Shown here: positions 9,490 to 18,060 of the stretch, one piece after another
Layout: each line of letters starts with the position of its first letter
How positions within the stretch are numbered: position 1 is the stretch's first letter
Assembly (NCBI GenBank): GCA_016704535.1
Contig: JADIZZ010000003.1
Span: forward strand, 496,001 to 560,000
From: Betaproteobacteria bacterium
Lineage (GTDB): Bacteria; Pseudomonadota; Gammaproteobacteria; Burkholderiales; Burkholderiaceae_C
Length of the DNA: 64,000 bases
Reading direction: 5' to 3'
Notes under the pieces: generated by a model
What the model was told of the DNA's origin: nothing
Database searches by the model: none
What the model saw: only the letters and a program-made list of their open reading frames with translations
Made by a program: the position numbers and the translations under genes

Positions 9490-12366
9490 TCAGGCCACGG
9501 CGCGGGTTTCGCCCGCGCCGTAGAGGTTGCTGGTGCAGCGGCCGCACAGCGTCGGATGCGCCGTGTCATGGCCGACGTCTTCGCGCCAGTGCCAGCAGCG
9601 TTCGCACTTCTGGTGCGCGCTGGCCGCCACCTGCACCGCCAGCGGCTGGCCGTCGGGGGCGCCGACCAGCGCCACCGAGGAGGTGATGAAGACGAACTTC
9701 AGGTCGTCGCCCAGGGTGCCCAGCAGCGCGTGGTCTTCGGCGGTGACGGTGAGCGACACCTCGGCCTGCAGCGAAGAACCCAGGCTGCCGGCGGCGCGCA
9801 GCGTCTCGATCTCCTTGTTCACCGCGTCGCGCAGTTCACGCACGCGCGCCCACTTGGCCAGCAGCGCGGCGTCGGGTGTGCCCAGCGACCAGTAGGTCTG
9901 GGTGAAGATGCTGTCGGTGGCGCCGTGGCCGCCGTCGAAGAACTTCCACGCTTCTTCGGCGGTGAAACTGAGGAAGGGCGCCATCCAGCGCAGCATGGCA
10001 TGCGTGATGTGCCACAGCGCGGTCTGCGCGCTGCGCCGGGCGTGCGAGCCGGCGGCCGTGGTGTAGAGCCGGTCCTTCAGCACGTCGAGGTAGAAGGCGC
10101 CCAGGTCTTCGCTGCAGTAGACCTGCAGCTTGCCGACCACGGGGTGGAACTCGTTGACCTCGAAATGGGCCAGGATCTCGGCCTGCAACTGCGCCGTGCG
10201 CGCCAGCACCCAGCGGTCGATCTCCAGCATCTGCGCCACCGGCACCGCGTCGGTCTTCGCATCGAAGTCGGAGGTGTTGGCGAGCAGGAAACGCAGCGTG
10301 TTGCGGATACGGCGGTAGGCGTCGATCACCCGCGCCAGGATGTTGTCGTCGATGTTCAGGTCGCCCGAATAGTCGGTCGACGCGCACCACAGGCGCACGA
10401 TCTCGGCGCCCAGCTTGTTGCTGACGCTCTGCGGCTCGACCACGTTGCCCAGGCTCTTGCTCATCTTTCGGCCCGCGCCGTCGGTGGCGAAGCCGTGGGT
10501 GAGCAGGCCGCGGTAGGGCGCGCGGCCTTCGAGCGCGCAGCCGATGAGCAGCGACGAATGGAACCAGCCGCGGTGCTGGTCGTGGCCTTCGAGGTAGAGG
10601 TCGGCCTCGGGGCCGCTGGTGTGGTGGCCGGGGTTGTCGGGCGTGCCGTGATGGCTGCCGCGCAGCACGTGGTTGAAGGTGCTGCCGCTGTCGAACCAGA
10701 CGTCGAGGATGTCGTGGCTCTTGGCGTAGTGCTCGGCTTCGGCGTCCAGCCACTCGGCGGGGTCGAGCTGGCTCCAGGCCTCGACGCCGCCCTGCGCCAC
10801 CAGGTCGGCAGCGCGGTCCATCAACGCCAGCGTGTCGGGGTGCAGTTCACCCGTCACCTTGTGCAGGAAGAAGGGCAGTGGCACCCCCCAACTGCGCTGG
10901 CGGCTGATGCACCAGTCGGGGCGGTTGGCGATCATGTCGCGCAGCCGGGCGCGGCCGTTCTCGGGGTAGAAGTGGGTTGCGGCGATGGCTTCCAGCGCGG
11001 TCTCGCGCAGCGTACCGGGCGCCTTGGCGACGGTGCAGACACCTTCGCCCTCGTCCATGCGCACGAACCACTGCGCGGCGGCGCGGTAGACCACCGGCGT
11101 CTTGTGGCGCCAGCAGTGCGGGTAGCTGTGCAGTTGCTCGCTGGTGGCGAGCAGCCGGCCGGCGTCCTTCAGCGCCTGCACGATCACCGGGTTGGCCTTC
11201 CAGATGTGCTGGCCGCCGAAGAGCGGCAGCGCGGCTTCGTAGGCGCCCGAACCCTGCACCGGGTTCAGGATGTCGTCGACCTTCATGCCGTGGGCCAGGC
11301 AACTGTTGAAGTCTTCCAGGCCATAGGCCGGCGAGGAATGCACGATGCCGGTGCCGTCGTCGGCGGTGGCGTAATCGGCGAGATACACCGGCGACAGGCG
11401 GTCGTAACCCGCGTCGACGTGCGCCAGCGGATGGCGGAAGTTCAGCCCGGCGAGCTTCTCCCCCACCGTTGTGGCGAGCACCTGGCCCGTCAGGCCGTAA
11501 CGCGCCAGGCACTTCTCGACAAGTGCCTCGGCCAGCAGCAGCAGGCCGCGGTCGGTGTCGACCAGCGCGTAGACCAGCGCGGCGTTCAGGTTCAGCGCCT
11601 GATTGGCAGGCAACGTCCACGGCGTCGTCGTCCAGATGACGGCGAAGGCGTCCTTGGCCAGGGCCTGCAGGCCGAAGGCGGCGGCGAGCTTTTCCGGCTC
11701 GGCGGCGAGGAAGGCGACGTCCACCGTCGGGCTCTTCTTGTCGGCGTACTCGATCTCGAATTCGGCGAGCGACGAGCCGCAGTCGAAGCACCAGTACACC
11801 GGCTTGCTGCCGCGGTAGACGTAGCCGCGCTCCATCAGGCGCTTGAGCACGCGGATCTCGCCGGCCTCGTTGCCCGGGTCCATGGTGCGGTAGGGCTGCG
11901 CCCAGTCGCCCAGCACGCCCAGGCGCTGGAAGTCGACCATCTGCTGGCCGATCTGCTCGGTGGCGTAGGCGCGGCTCAGCGCCTGCACCTTGTCACGTGG
12001 CAGGCCGCGGCCGTGGGTCTTCTCGATGGCGTTCTCGATCGGCAGGCCGTGGCAGTCCCAGCCCGGCACGTAGCGGGCATCGAAGCCGGCGAGCTGGCGG
12101 CTCTTCACCACCATGTCCTTGAGCACCTTGTTGACGGCGTGGCCGATGTGCAGCTTGCCGTTGGCGTAGGGCGGGCCGTCGTGCAGCACGAAGAGCGGTG
12201 CGCCGTGGCGGGCGAGGCGCAGGCGTTGGTAAAGGCCGCCGTCCTTGCCGGTGTCGTTCCATTCCTTGACCCAGGCGGGCTCGCGCTTGGGCAGGTCGCC
12301 GCGCATCGGGAAGGGGGTGTCGGGCAGGTTCAGCGTCTTGCGGTAGTCGGGGGCAGGGGCGTTCAT
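9490..12366 (-). CDS. ileS: Isoleucine--tRNA ligase
   Basis: 958 aa class I synthetase. HIGH is at residues 73-76, KMSKS is in GAGRKMSKSLGNVV, and the editing domain lies between them. A C-terminal zinc finger (CERCWHWRE...LCGRC) marks the bacterial type. It charges tRNA-Ile. The ATG at 12366 has a GAGGATC Shine-Dalgarno seven bases upstream. A leader of about 185 bases separates it from a TAGAAT box near 12559-12564. It is followed by lspA and preceded by ribF, a classic bacterial arrangement. Confidence 0.98.
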   Translation of the reverse strand: MNAPAPDYRKTLNLPDTPFPMRGDLPKREPAWVKEWNDTGKDGGLYQRLRLARHGAPLFVLHDGPPYANGKLHIGHAVNKVLKDMVVKSRQLAGFDARYVPGWDCHGLPIENAIEKTHGRGLPRDKVQALSRAYATEQIGQQMVDFQRLGVLGDWAQPYRTMDPGNEAGEIRVLKRLMERGYVYRGSKPVYWCFDCGSSLAEFEIEYADKKSPTVDVAFLAAEPEKLAAAFGLQALAKDAFAVIWTTTPWTLPANQALNLNAALVYALVDTDRGLLLLAEALVEKCLARYGLTGQVLATTVGEKLAGLNFRHPLAHVDAGYDRLSPVYLADYATADDGTGIVHSSPAYGLEDFNSCLAHGMKVDDILNPVQGSGAYEAALPLFGGQHIWKANPVIVQALKDAGRLLATSEQLHSYPHCWRHKTPVVYRAAAQWFVRMDEGEGVCTVAKAPGTLRETALEAIAATHFYPENGRARLRDMIANRPDWCISRQRSWGVPLPFFLHKVTGELHPDTLALMDRAADLVAQGGVEAWSQLDPAEWLDAEAEHYAKSHDILDVWFDSGSTFNHVLRGSHHGTPDNPGHHTSGPEADLYLEGHDQHRGWFHSSLLIGCALEGRAPYRGLLTHGFATDGAGRKMSKSLGNVVEPQSVSNKLGAEIVRLWCASTDYSGDLNIDDNILARVIDAYRRIRNTLRFLLANTSDFDAKTDAVPVAQMLEIDRWVLARTAQLQAEILAHFEVNEFHPVVGKLQVYCSEDLGAFYLDVLKDRLYTTAAGSHARRSAQTALWHITHAMLRWMAPFLSFTAEEAWKFFDGGHGATDSIFTQTYWSLGTPDAALLAKWARVRELRDAVNKEIETLRAAGSLGSSLQAEVSLTVTAEDHALLGTLGDDLKFVFITSSVALVGAPDGQPLAVQVAASAHQKCERCWHWREDVGHDTAHPTLCGRCTSNLYGAGETRAVA

Positions 12367-12461
12367 GGCAGATCCTCGGGCCGCAGGGGGCGGCGGGCTG
12401 TGCAGGCTGGGGGCCGCCAGGGCGGCGGCGCAGGGCGCGCGGGCGGTGGCCGCCAGGGCTT

Positions 12462-12551
12462 TCAGCGCTGGGGCCGACTAATTCGGTCGCGCGTGCCCTG
12501 CCGGTGCGTGGGGGCGTGCCAGCGGAAGCGCAGAGACAGGGGCGTCGACAT
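12462..12551 (-). CDS. Possible 29-aa leader ORF upstream of ileS
   Basis: A short ORF begins with ATG at 12551, seven bases after a TAGAAT -10 box, and ends at 12462, about 95 bases before ileS. It encodes an Arg/His/Pro-rich peptide starting MSTPLSLRF. It has no Ile run and therefore no classical attenuation signature. It could be a leader peptide or simply a chance frame in the ileS 5' leader. Translation would have to be leaderless because no Shine-Dalgarno fits. Confidence 0.3.
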   Translation of the reverse strand: MSTPLSLRFRWHAPTHRQGTRDRISRPQR

Positions 12552-12561
12552 GGCGCTGATT

Positions 12562-13542
12562 CTAAGCGGCCGCCCGGGCGTGCCAGGCCACGGCTTGCGC
12601 CGTGTCGCGCGCGATGCCTTGCTGCAGCGCCTGCAGCGAGGGGTACTTCACTTCGTCGTGGATCTTGTGCAGGAGTTCGACGCGCACCAGGCGGCCGTAG
12701 CCGCCGTCGGCGCCCAGTTCCTCGGGCCACTGCAGGCAGTGCACTTCCAGCAGCACGCGGCCGGCGTCTTCGACGCTGGGGCGAACACCCAGGCTCGCGA
12801 CGCCAGGCAGAGCGCGGTTGCCCAGGCCATGCACACGCACCGCGAAGATGCCCTGCGCGGCGGGACGCGCATGCGTGAAACGCAAGTTCAGCGTGCGGAA
12901 GCCCAGGTCGCGGCCGAGCTTGCGGCCGTGCAGCACGTGGCCGCTGATGCTGTAGGGCCGGCCCAGCAGCGCTTCGGCCTGCGCCATGTCGCCGTGGGCC
13001 AGTGCGTCGCGCACGGCCGAACTGGACACGCGGTGACCGTGCACCTCGTAGCTGAGCATGCGCGCGACGTCGAAGCCCGCCGCCGGGCCGGCAGCGTCGA
13101 GCATCGCGTAGTTGCCAGCGCGCCTGGCGCCGAAGTTGAAGTCATCGCCGACGAGCACGTATTTCGCCCGCAGGCCGTGCCGCAGCACGTCGGTGATGAA
13201 GGCCTGCGGCGCCATGCCGGCGAAGCGGTCGTTGAAGGGCACCACCACCACCTCGTCGATGCCGCAGCGCTGCAGTTCGCAGAGCTTGTCGCGCAGCGTG
13301 CCGATGCGTGCCGGCGCGATCTCGGGCTTGCCCAGCTTGCGCGCGAAGTGGTCGCGCGGGTGGGGCTCGAAGGTCATCACGCACGAAGGCACACCGCGAT
13401 GACGGGCTTCGTTCGTCAGCAGCGCCAGCATCGCCTGGTGGCCGCGATGCACGCCGTCGAAGTTGCCTATCGTCACCGCGCAGCCGCCGGTGCCGGCTGC
13501 AGCAAGGGGGGAATGGCGGTGGAAACCGCGTTGAATACGCAT
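12562..13542 (-). CDS. ribF: Bifunctional riboflavin kinase/FAD synthetase
   Basis: 326 aa. The N-terminal nucleotidyltransferase has GNFDGVHRGHQAML (near residue 27) and SSSAVRDALAHGD. The C-terminal riboflavin kinase domain begins with YSISGHVLHGRKLGRDLGF. The usual PTAN motif is altered here to RTLN, keeping the Thr and Asn ligands. The enzyme converts riboflavin to FMN and FAD. The start ATG at 13542 follows GATAAT by eight bases, so it may be leaderless. It sits upstream of ileS-lspA on the same strand. Confidence 0.95.
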   Translation of the reverse strand: MRIQRGFHRHSPLAAAGTGGCAVTIGNFDGVHRGHQAMLALLTNEARHRGVPSCVMTFEPHPRDHFARKLGKPEIAPARIGTLRDKLCELQRCGIDEVVVVPFNDRFAGMAPQAFITDVLRHGLRAKYVLVGDDFNFGARRAGNYAMLDAAGPAAGFDVARMLSYEVHGHRVSSSAVRDALAHGDMAQAEALLGRPYSISGHVLHGRKLGRDLGFRTLNLRFTHARPAAQGIFAVRVHGLGNRALPGVASLGVRPSVEDAGRVLLEVHCLQWPEELGADGGYGRLVRVELLHKIHDEVKYPSLQALQQGIARDTAQAVAWHARAAA

Positions 13543-13551
13543 GGCCGCGAA

Positions 13552-14631
13552 TTATCCCGGCGGCAGCTTCAGCAGGCGGCGATAGAGCGCGAGATAGGCG
13601 TCGGCGGCGCGGTCCCAGTCGAACTGCGCCGCGTGGGCCTGGATGGCCGCCGCGCGGCCAGGCTCGGCATGGCGCGCCAGGCCGGCCTGCACCACGCGCT
13701 TCATCGTTTCGGGTTCAAAGTCGTCGAAGTAGTCGGCCGCATCGCCCCCGATCTCGGGCAGGCAGGTGCGGCGCGCCAGGAAGACCGGCTTGCCGAAGTG
13801 CATGGCCTCGATGGGTGGCAGGCCGAAACCTTCGGTCAGCGAAGGGAACAGGAAGCCCGTGCAGCGGGCGTAGGCCCAGGCCTTCTGCGCATCGCTGATG
13901 CCGAGATGGAACTGCAGGTTGGGCAGCTTCACGGCGGCGCGCAACGCCTTGGCGTCGTCGCTGGGCGGGCCGCACAGCACGAAGGGCATCTCGGGCCAGG
14001 CCCGCGCCAGTTCGATGATGGCCTGCGGGTTCTTCGACGGCGACATGCGGCTGAGGTGGAAGAGGAAGGGCCGCGCGTCCTCGTCCACCCAACCTGGCAG
14101 CGGCTCGCGCGGCGCGTTCACGAAGCTGCGCGCGCCGTTGTAGATGACGTCCAGCGGGCCCGTCCACCGCAGTTCACGCTGCACGTCGGCCGCGGTGTGG
14201 CGACTGATGGCCACCACCACGTCGGTGCGGCGCATCAGCGCCCGTGTGCGCCGGCCGTGCCGCCAGGTCGAAAACGCGTTGCGGCCGTAGACATAGTTCA
14301 GGTCGTGCACCGTCACCACGCGCGGGCCGCCGGGCTCCATGTTCGGCGGCAGGTTCTTGTTCAGCTGGTGCAGGCTGTGCCACAGCGCAAAGGGCTGCGG
14401 CTGCACGTGGTGGAGGCGTTGCCAGCGGCTGACGGGCAGGTAGCCCACGTCGGGGCCGAAAAGGCCGGCCAGCTTCTCGCGCAGGTGGAAGTCGATGGCG
14501 ATGCCATGCTGCGCACGCCAGGCCGGCGCCTGCGCCGCGACGCGCGTGCCGATCTGCAGCGCAAACTCGCCGAGGCCGTCGTGCAGGGCGCCGATGTTGC
14601 CCAGGCTGATGCCGATGCGGCGGGTCTCCAT
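13552..14631 (-). CDS. Glycosyltransferase family 1 (GT4-like)
   Basis: 359 aa from ATG 14631. The GT-B C-terminal domain is clear: LFHLSRMSPSKNPQAIIEL, then FLFPSLTEGFGLPPIEAM with the E-x7-E type motif, then RTCLPEIGGDAADYFD. The N-terminal half has VVTVHDLNYVYG and ISRHTAADV, typical of mannosyl/glucosyl transferases acting on polysaccharides. Substrate is unknown. TACACT lies eight bases before the ATG. It is nearly fused to ribF (9-base gap) and divergent from the next gene, which also looks glycan-related. Confidence 0.88.
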   Translation of the reverse strand: METRRIGISLGNIGALHDGLGEFALQIGTRVAAQAPAWRAQHGIAIDFHLREKLAGLFGPDVGYLPVSRWQRLHHVQPQPFALWHSLHQLNKNLPPNMEPGGPRVVTVHDLNYVYGRNAFSTWRHGRRTRALMRRTDVVVAISRHTAADVQRELRWTGPLDVIYNGARSFVNAPREPLPGWVDEDARPFLFHLSRMSPSKNPQAIIELARAWPEMPFVLCGPPSDDAKALRAAVKLPNLQFHLGISDAQKAWAYARCTGFLFPSLTEGFGLPPIEAMHFGKPVFLARRTCLPEIGGDAADYFDDFEPETMKRVVQAGLARHAEPGRAAAIQAHAAQFDWDRAADAYLALYRRLLKLPPG

Positions 14632-14704
14632 CGGCGCGCAGTGTAGCGATGCGGCAGGCCGGGCCAGGGCTTGCCGCCAAGGGGCCGCTGGCACAATCGT
14701 CCGC

Positions 14705-15535
14705 ATGAGCCGGCTACCCCTTGCCCAAGTGAGTCTGTGCGCGGTCGACACCCGTGCACCCGCGCTCGCGGCCCGCGCGCTGCAGCGTTCCATGGCCGGT
14801 ATTCACTTCGCCCGCGTGCAACTCTTCACGCACGGCTGGCAGCCGCAAGCGCCGCTCCCGGGCATCGAGGTCGTGGACATCGGCCCCATCCGTTCGGGAG
14901 CCGACTACTCGCACTTCGTGCTGCGCCAGCTGCCTGGCCACATCCAAACCTCCCACGTGCTGGTGACGCAGTGGGACGGCTTCGTCATCGCCCCCGCAGC
15001 CTGGACCGTCGAGTTCCTGCAGTTCGACTACCTCGGCGCCGTGTGGGCCGACCAGCCCGCCGGGCGCAGCGTGGGCAATGGCGGCTTTTCGCTGCGCTCT
15101 CAGCGCCTGCTGCGGGCGGGTCTCGACGCCCGCATCACGCAGGAACACCCTGAGGACCTGATGCTGTGTCGCGACTACCGCGAGCTGCTCGAGTGTGAAC
15201 ACGGCGTGCGCTTCGCCCCGCCGGCGCTGGCGCGGCGCTTCGCCTTCGAGAACGAGACGCCGGCCGGCCCCACCTTTGGCTTCCACGGCCCGTACAACCT
15301 GCCACGCGTGCTGGGCCAAGCCGAGATGGAGCAGTGCCTGGTTCAGTTGCCCGACGACTTCTTCCGCAGCCGTGACGCCCGGCGCCTGGCGCGTGCATTG
15401 CTGCGCGCGCGCATGCCTGACGTGGCGCAACAGCTCATCCGGCGCCGCCTGGCCGCCGGCCGTCGCGACCCCAACACCCGGCTGCTGGGCGCCGCGGCAA
15501 GCGTGATGGGGCTCTTCCGGCCTCGTCCATCATGA
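14705..15535 (+). CDS. DUF5672 family protein, probable glycosyltransferase-like
   Basis: 276 aa. It shows the DUF5672 pattern: early DTR-like segment (VSLCAVDTRAP), HVLVTQWDGFVI near residue 80, WxxEFLQFDYLGAVW, and VGNGGFSLRS followed by HPEDLMLCRDYRELLE. This domain is found in polysaccharide clusters and in fused glycosyltransferases; its reaction is not established. CACAAT lies seven bases before the ATG, and TTGCCG fits a -35 with a 15-bp spacer. It is followed by a methyltransferase in the same direction. Confidence 0.8.
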   Translation: MSRLPLAQVSLCAVDTRAPALAARALQRSMAGIHFARVQLFTHGWQPQAPLPGIEVVDIGPIRSGADYSHFVLRQLPGHIQTSHVLVTQWDGFVIAPAAWTVEFLQFDYLGAVWADQPAGRSVGNGGFSLRSQRLLRAGLDARITQEHPEDLMLCRDYRELLECEHGVRFAPPALARRFAFENETPAGPTFGFHGPYNLPRVLGQAEMEQCLVQLPDDFFRSRDARRLARALLRARMPDVAQQLIRRRLAAGRRDPNTRLLGAAASVMGLFRPRPS

Positions 15536-15590
15536 GCCGCGGCGCCGTGCGCACCATGAAACCCACATCGCGCTACACGAGGGTGTTCCC

Positions 15591-16193
15591 ATGACGACGC
15601 GCCATCTCGACCTCGGCTGCGGCGCCGTGCCACGCAACCCCTACGGCCGTGACGAGATCTGCGGCGTCGACCTCTCAGGCGGGAACGGCACAGGCCCCAT
15701 CCGGTGCGCCAACCTGGCCACGCAAGCCATCCCCTTCGAGAGCGATCACTTCGACTCCGCCTCGGCCTACGACTTCCTCGAACACGTGCCGCGCGTGCTG
15801 GGCACCGCGGACGGCAAGGGCACACGCTTCCCGTTCATCGAGCTGATGAACGAGGTCTGGCGTGTACTGAAGCCGGGCGGCCTCTTCTACGCCGTAACGC
15901 CGGTCTACCCCGGTGCTGCGGCCTTCATGGACCCGACGCACGTCAACATCATGACGGCGGACACCCACACCTACTTCACCCGGCCGCAGCGCATGGCGGC
16001 CATGTACGGTTTCCACGGCGACTTCGTCGTGCGGCGTGTGCAGCGCACCCGGCCCGACCCGGCGCGCGCCTTCATCCCGCCGCCGGCAAACTGGTGGCAA
16101 CGCGTGCGGCTGGCGCACCGCATCTGGCGTGGCGCCTGCGGCCACCTGATCTGGGAGTTCGAGGCGATCAAGCCGCCGCAGCAGCAGGCATGA
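15591..16193 (+). CDS. Class I SAM-dependent methyltransferase
   Basis: 200 aa. Motif I HLDLGCGAVPRNPYG (residues 5-19) is followed by the acidic motif II (GVDLSG), then ASAYDFLEHVPRV and WRVLKPGGLFYAVTPVYP, the UbiE/type 11 pattern. It has a C-terminal basic tail and no membrane segments. The substrate is likely a small molecule or glycan component, given the two preceding genes. Its stop overlaps an ATG (ATGA at 16190) that opens a short truncated ORF. Confidence 0.85.
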   Translation: MTTRHLDLGCGAVPRNPYGRDEICGVDLSGGNGTGPIRCANLATQAIPFESDHFDSASAYDFLEHVPRVLGTADGKGTRFPFIELMNEVWRVLKPGGLFYAVTPVYPGAAAFMDPTHVNIMTADTHTYFTRPQRMAAMYGFHGDFVVRRVQRTRPDPARAFIPPPANWWQRVRLAHRIWRGACGHLIWEFEAIKPPQQQA

Positions 16194-16411
16194 GACTGCT
16201 GGCGGTGGCGGGCGAGATCGACCGCGCGCACGCCGGCATCCGCCTGCGCTGGCCGGCCGAGGGCTTGTTGGCGGCCGAAGCGGCACGCTGCGCCAGCGTC
16301 AGCTCAACCGGGTATGGCTGGCGCGGCAATAGCCCCTGTCGCACTGACCGCGGCGCGGCTTCCGTCGTCCAGCCAGCACCACTGTCCAGGCGCCAGGCCG
16401 GTCGGCAATAG
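16190..16411 (+). pseudogene. Truncated ORF coupled to the methyltransferase (possible glycosyltransferase remnant)
   Basis: The frame opens at the ATGA overlap and reads MRLLAVAGEIDRAHAGIRLR, a plausible N-terminal Rossmann strand of a further glycan enzyme. It then loses protein-like character after about 45 residues and runs antisense into the end of rsuA. The coupling suggests the operon once continued and was cut by a rearrangement. This reading is inference; the family is not secure. Confidence 0.35.
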
Positions 16412-17038
16412 CAGCCCGCCAAATCGGCTCCGGTGCAAGGTCTCGACCCGATTGCCCACCGCCGCCAGCATGCGCTTGACCTGGTGGTACTTGCCTTCGG
16501 TGAGCGTCAGCGACAGCGCGCACTCGCCGGTACGCTCGGCCGCGGCGGCGCGCACCGGCGCCGGGTCGTCGTCGAGCACCACGCCGGCGCGCAGGCGTGC
16601 CAGCTGGCTGTCGTCCACAGGGTGCTTGCAGCCCACCTCGTAGACCTTGGGGACGTGGTGCTTGGGGCTGGTCAGCCGGTGGATCAGCGCACCGTCGTCG
16701 GTGAGCAGCAGTAAGCCCGTCGTGTCTTCGTCGAGCCGGCCCACCGGCTGCACACCCCGTGTACGCAGCGGCGGCGGCAGCAGGCTCAGGATGCTGGGGT
16801 GGTGGCGCGGCTTCTGGCTGCACTCGTAGCCGGCGGGCTTGTGCAGCATCAACAGCGCCTGGGCGTGGTAGGCCCACGGTCGACCCTCGACCTCGAAGAC
16901 CAGCCCCGCTGTCTCGAACTCCTCGTGCGGGTCTTCGACGACGCGCCCGCCGACGCGAACCAGCCCCAACTGCAGCAGGCCGGCGCAGACACGCCGGTTG
17001 CCGAAGCCCTGGCTGAAGAGGATCTGGGCGATGCGCAT
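16304..17038 (-). CDS. rsuA: 16S rRNA pseudouridine(516) synthase family (RsuA)
   Basis: 244 aa. An S4-like N-terminal segment (MRIAQILFSQGFGNRRVCAGLLQLGLVRVGG) precedes the pseudouridine synthase core with the catalytic GRLDEDTTGLLLLTDDG. GKYHQVKRML completes the RsuA/RluB/E/F signature. It isomerises a uridine in rRNA. The target within the family (16S U516 versus other sites) is assigned by general similarity. The start is ATG 17038, chosen to match the S4 domain. It ends 11 bases after the peptidase gene begins upstream in this operon. Confidence 0.88.
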   Translation of the reverse strand: MRIAQILFSQGFGNRRVCAGLLQLGLVRVGGRVVEDPHEEFETAGLVFEVEGRPWAYHAQALLMLHKPAGYECSQKPRHHPSILSLLPPPLRTRGVQPVGRLDEDTTGLLLLTDDGALIHRLTSPKHHVPKVYEVGCKHPVDDSQLARLRAGVVLDDDPAPVRAAAAERTGECALSLTLTEGKYHQVKRMLAAVGNRVETLHRSRFGGLLLPTGLAPGQWCWLDDGSRAAVSATGAIAAPAIPG

Positions 17039-17049
17039 GCGGCGGGCGC

Positions 17050-18060
17050 TCAGTGGCTTGCCGGCAGGTCGCATGCCGCCGGGATCATCGGCGTGGCGCC
17101 CAGCGCCGGCAGCGAGCTGGCCGCCCGTACGGCGTTGCGGATGGCCCGTGCCACCACCTCGGCGGCGAGCGTACCCAGCGCGTTGAGGTCGCCGGGCGCG
17201 CCGGCCGCGCCGGTGGCCAGCGCGAACAGCGTGTCGCCATCGTGCGAAGTCACCGGGCTGATGGCGCGCGAGAGGCCGTGGTGGGCCAGCCCCGCCAGCT
17301 GCGTGGCCTGCGCCTTGCTCAGCAGCGCGTCGGTGGCCACCACGCCCAGCGTCGTGGCCAGGCCGGCCATCATCACGGCCGGTCCGGCGCCGGCGAGCAG
17401 CGCCGCCGTGCTGCCGGTCGGTGCCCCGCCGTCGTCGCCGCGCGCGCCGGCCACGACCCGGCCGTCTTCGTCGATGACGTCGCCCAGGGCGTTTACCGCC
17501 ACCAGCGCGGCGACGGTGAACCGGCCCAGGCGCAGAGAGGCCGTGCCGATGCCACCCTTCATCGCGCGCTGGATGCCGAAGAGCTTGCCCACCGTGGCGC
17601 CCAGCCCCGCACCGGCATTGCCCTGCCCCGGGGCTTCGACGGTGGCGGCCTCGCAGGCCGCGTAGCCGGTGGCCGCATCGGGGCGGATGCGCGCATCGCC
17701 CAGCCACAGATCGAAGAGTACGGCGGTGGGGACGATCGGAACCCGCGCCGGCCCCACCTCGAAGCCATGGCCGCGTTCCTCCAGCCAGCGCATCACGCCG
17801 CCCGCGGCGTCCAGCCCGAAGGCGCTGCCGCCGGTCAGCAGCACGGCGTGCACCTGCTGCACGCTGTTCTCGGGGCGCAGCAGGTCTGTCTCGCGCGTGC
17901 CCGGCGCGCCGCCGCGCTGCGCCACGCCGGCCACGGCGCCCTGCGGGCACAGCACCACGGTGCACCCGGTGGGCCGGCCCGCCGCCGCGGCGTGACCGAC
18001 GGCGATGCCGGCGACGTCGGTAAGTGCGCCGGGCGAAAGCAGCGCCACGGGCTCAGGCAA
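17050..18060 (-). CDS. P1 family (DmpA/S58-type) peptidase
   Basis: 336 aa from a TTG at 18060 that overlaps the upstream acyl-CoA dehydrogenase stop; a GTG at 18048 is the alternative. It has GALTDVAGIAVGH and HAVLLTGGSAFGLDAAGGV, and the self-processing nucleophile motif GAPTGSTAALL near residue 240. Members of this Ntn-like family are aminopeptidases or beta-peptidyl/amide hydrolases that autocleave at Gly-Ser. Here the family is certain and the substrate unknown. The overlap with an acyl-CoA dehydrogenase gene suggests translational coupling. Confidence 0.88.
   Translation of the reverse strand: MPEPVALLSPGALTDVAGIAVGHAAAAGRPTGCTVVLCPQGAVAGVAQRGGAPGTRETDLLRPENSVQQVHAVLLTGGSAFGLDAAGGVMRWLEERGHGFEVGPARVPIVPTAVLFDLWLGDARIRPDAATGYAACEAATVEAPGQGNAGAGLGATVGKLFGIQRAMKGGIGTASLRLGRFTVAALVAVNALGDVIDEDGRVVAGARGDDGGAPTGSTAALLAGAGPAVMMAGLATTLGVVATDALLSKAQATQLAGLAHHGLSRAISPVTSHDGDTLFALATGAAGAPGDLNALGTLAAEVVARAIRNAVRAASSLPALGATPMIPAACDLPASH

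Noticed and set aside
12367..12561. T-box or riboswitch in the ileS leader
   Set aside because: No T-box antiterminator sequence (TGGNACC) or isoleucine specifier structure is visible; such leaders belong mainly to Gram-positive bacteria.
9154..14646. A 1830-codon open frame on the plus strand
   Set aside because: It is antisense to lspA, ileS, ribF and the glycosyltransferase. The translation is Gln/His/Gly/Arg-rich low-complexity, as expected from high-GC shadow frames.
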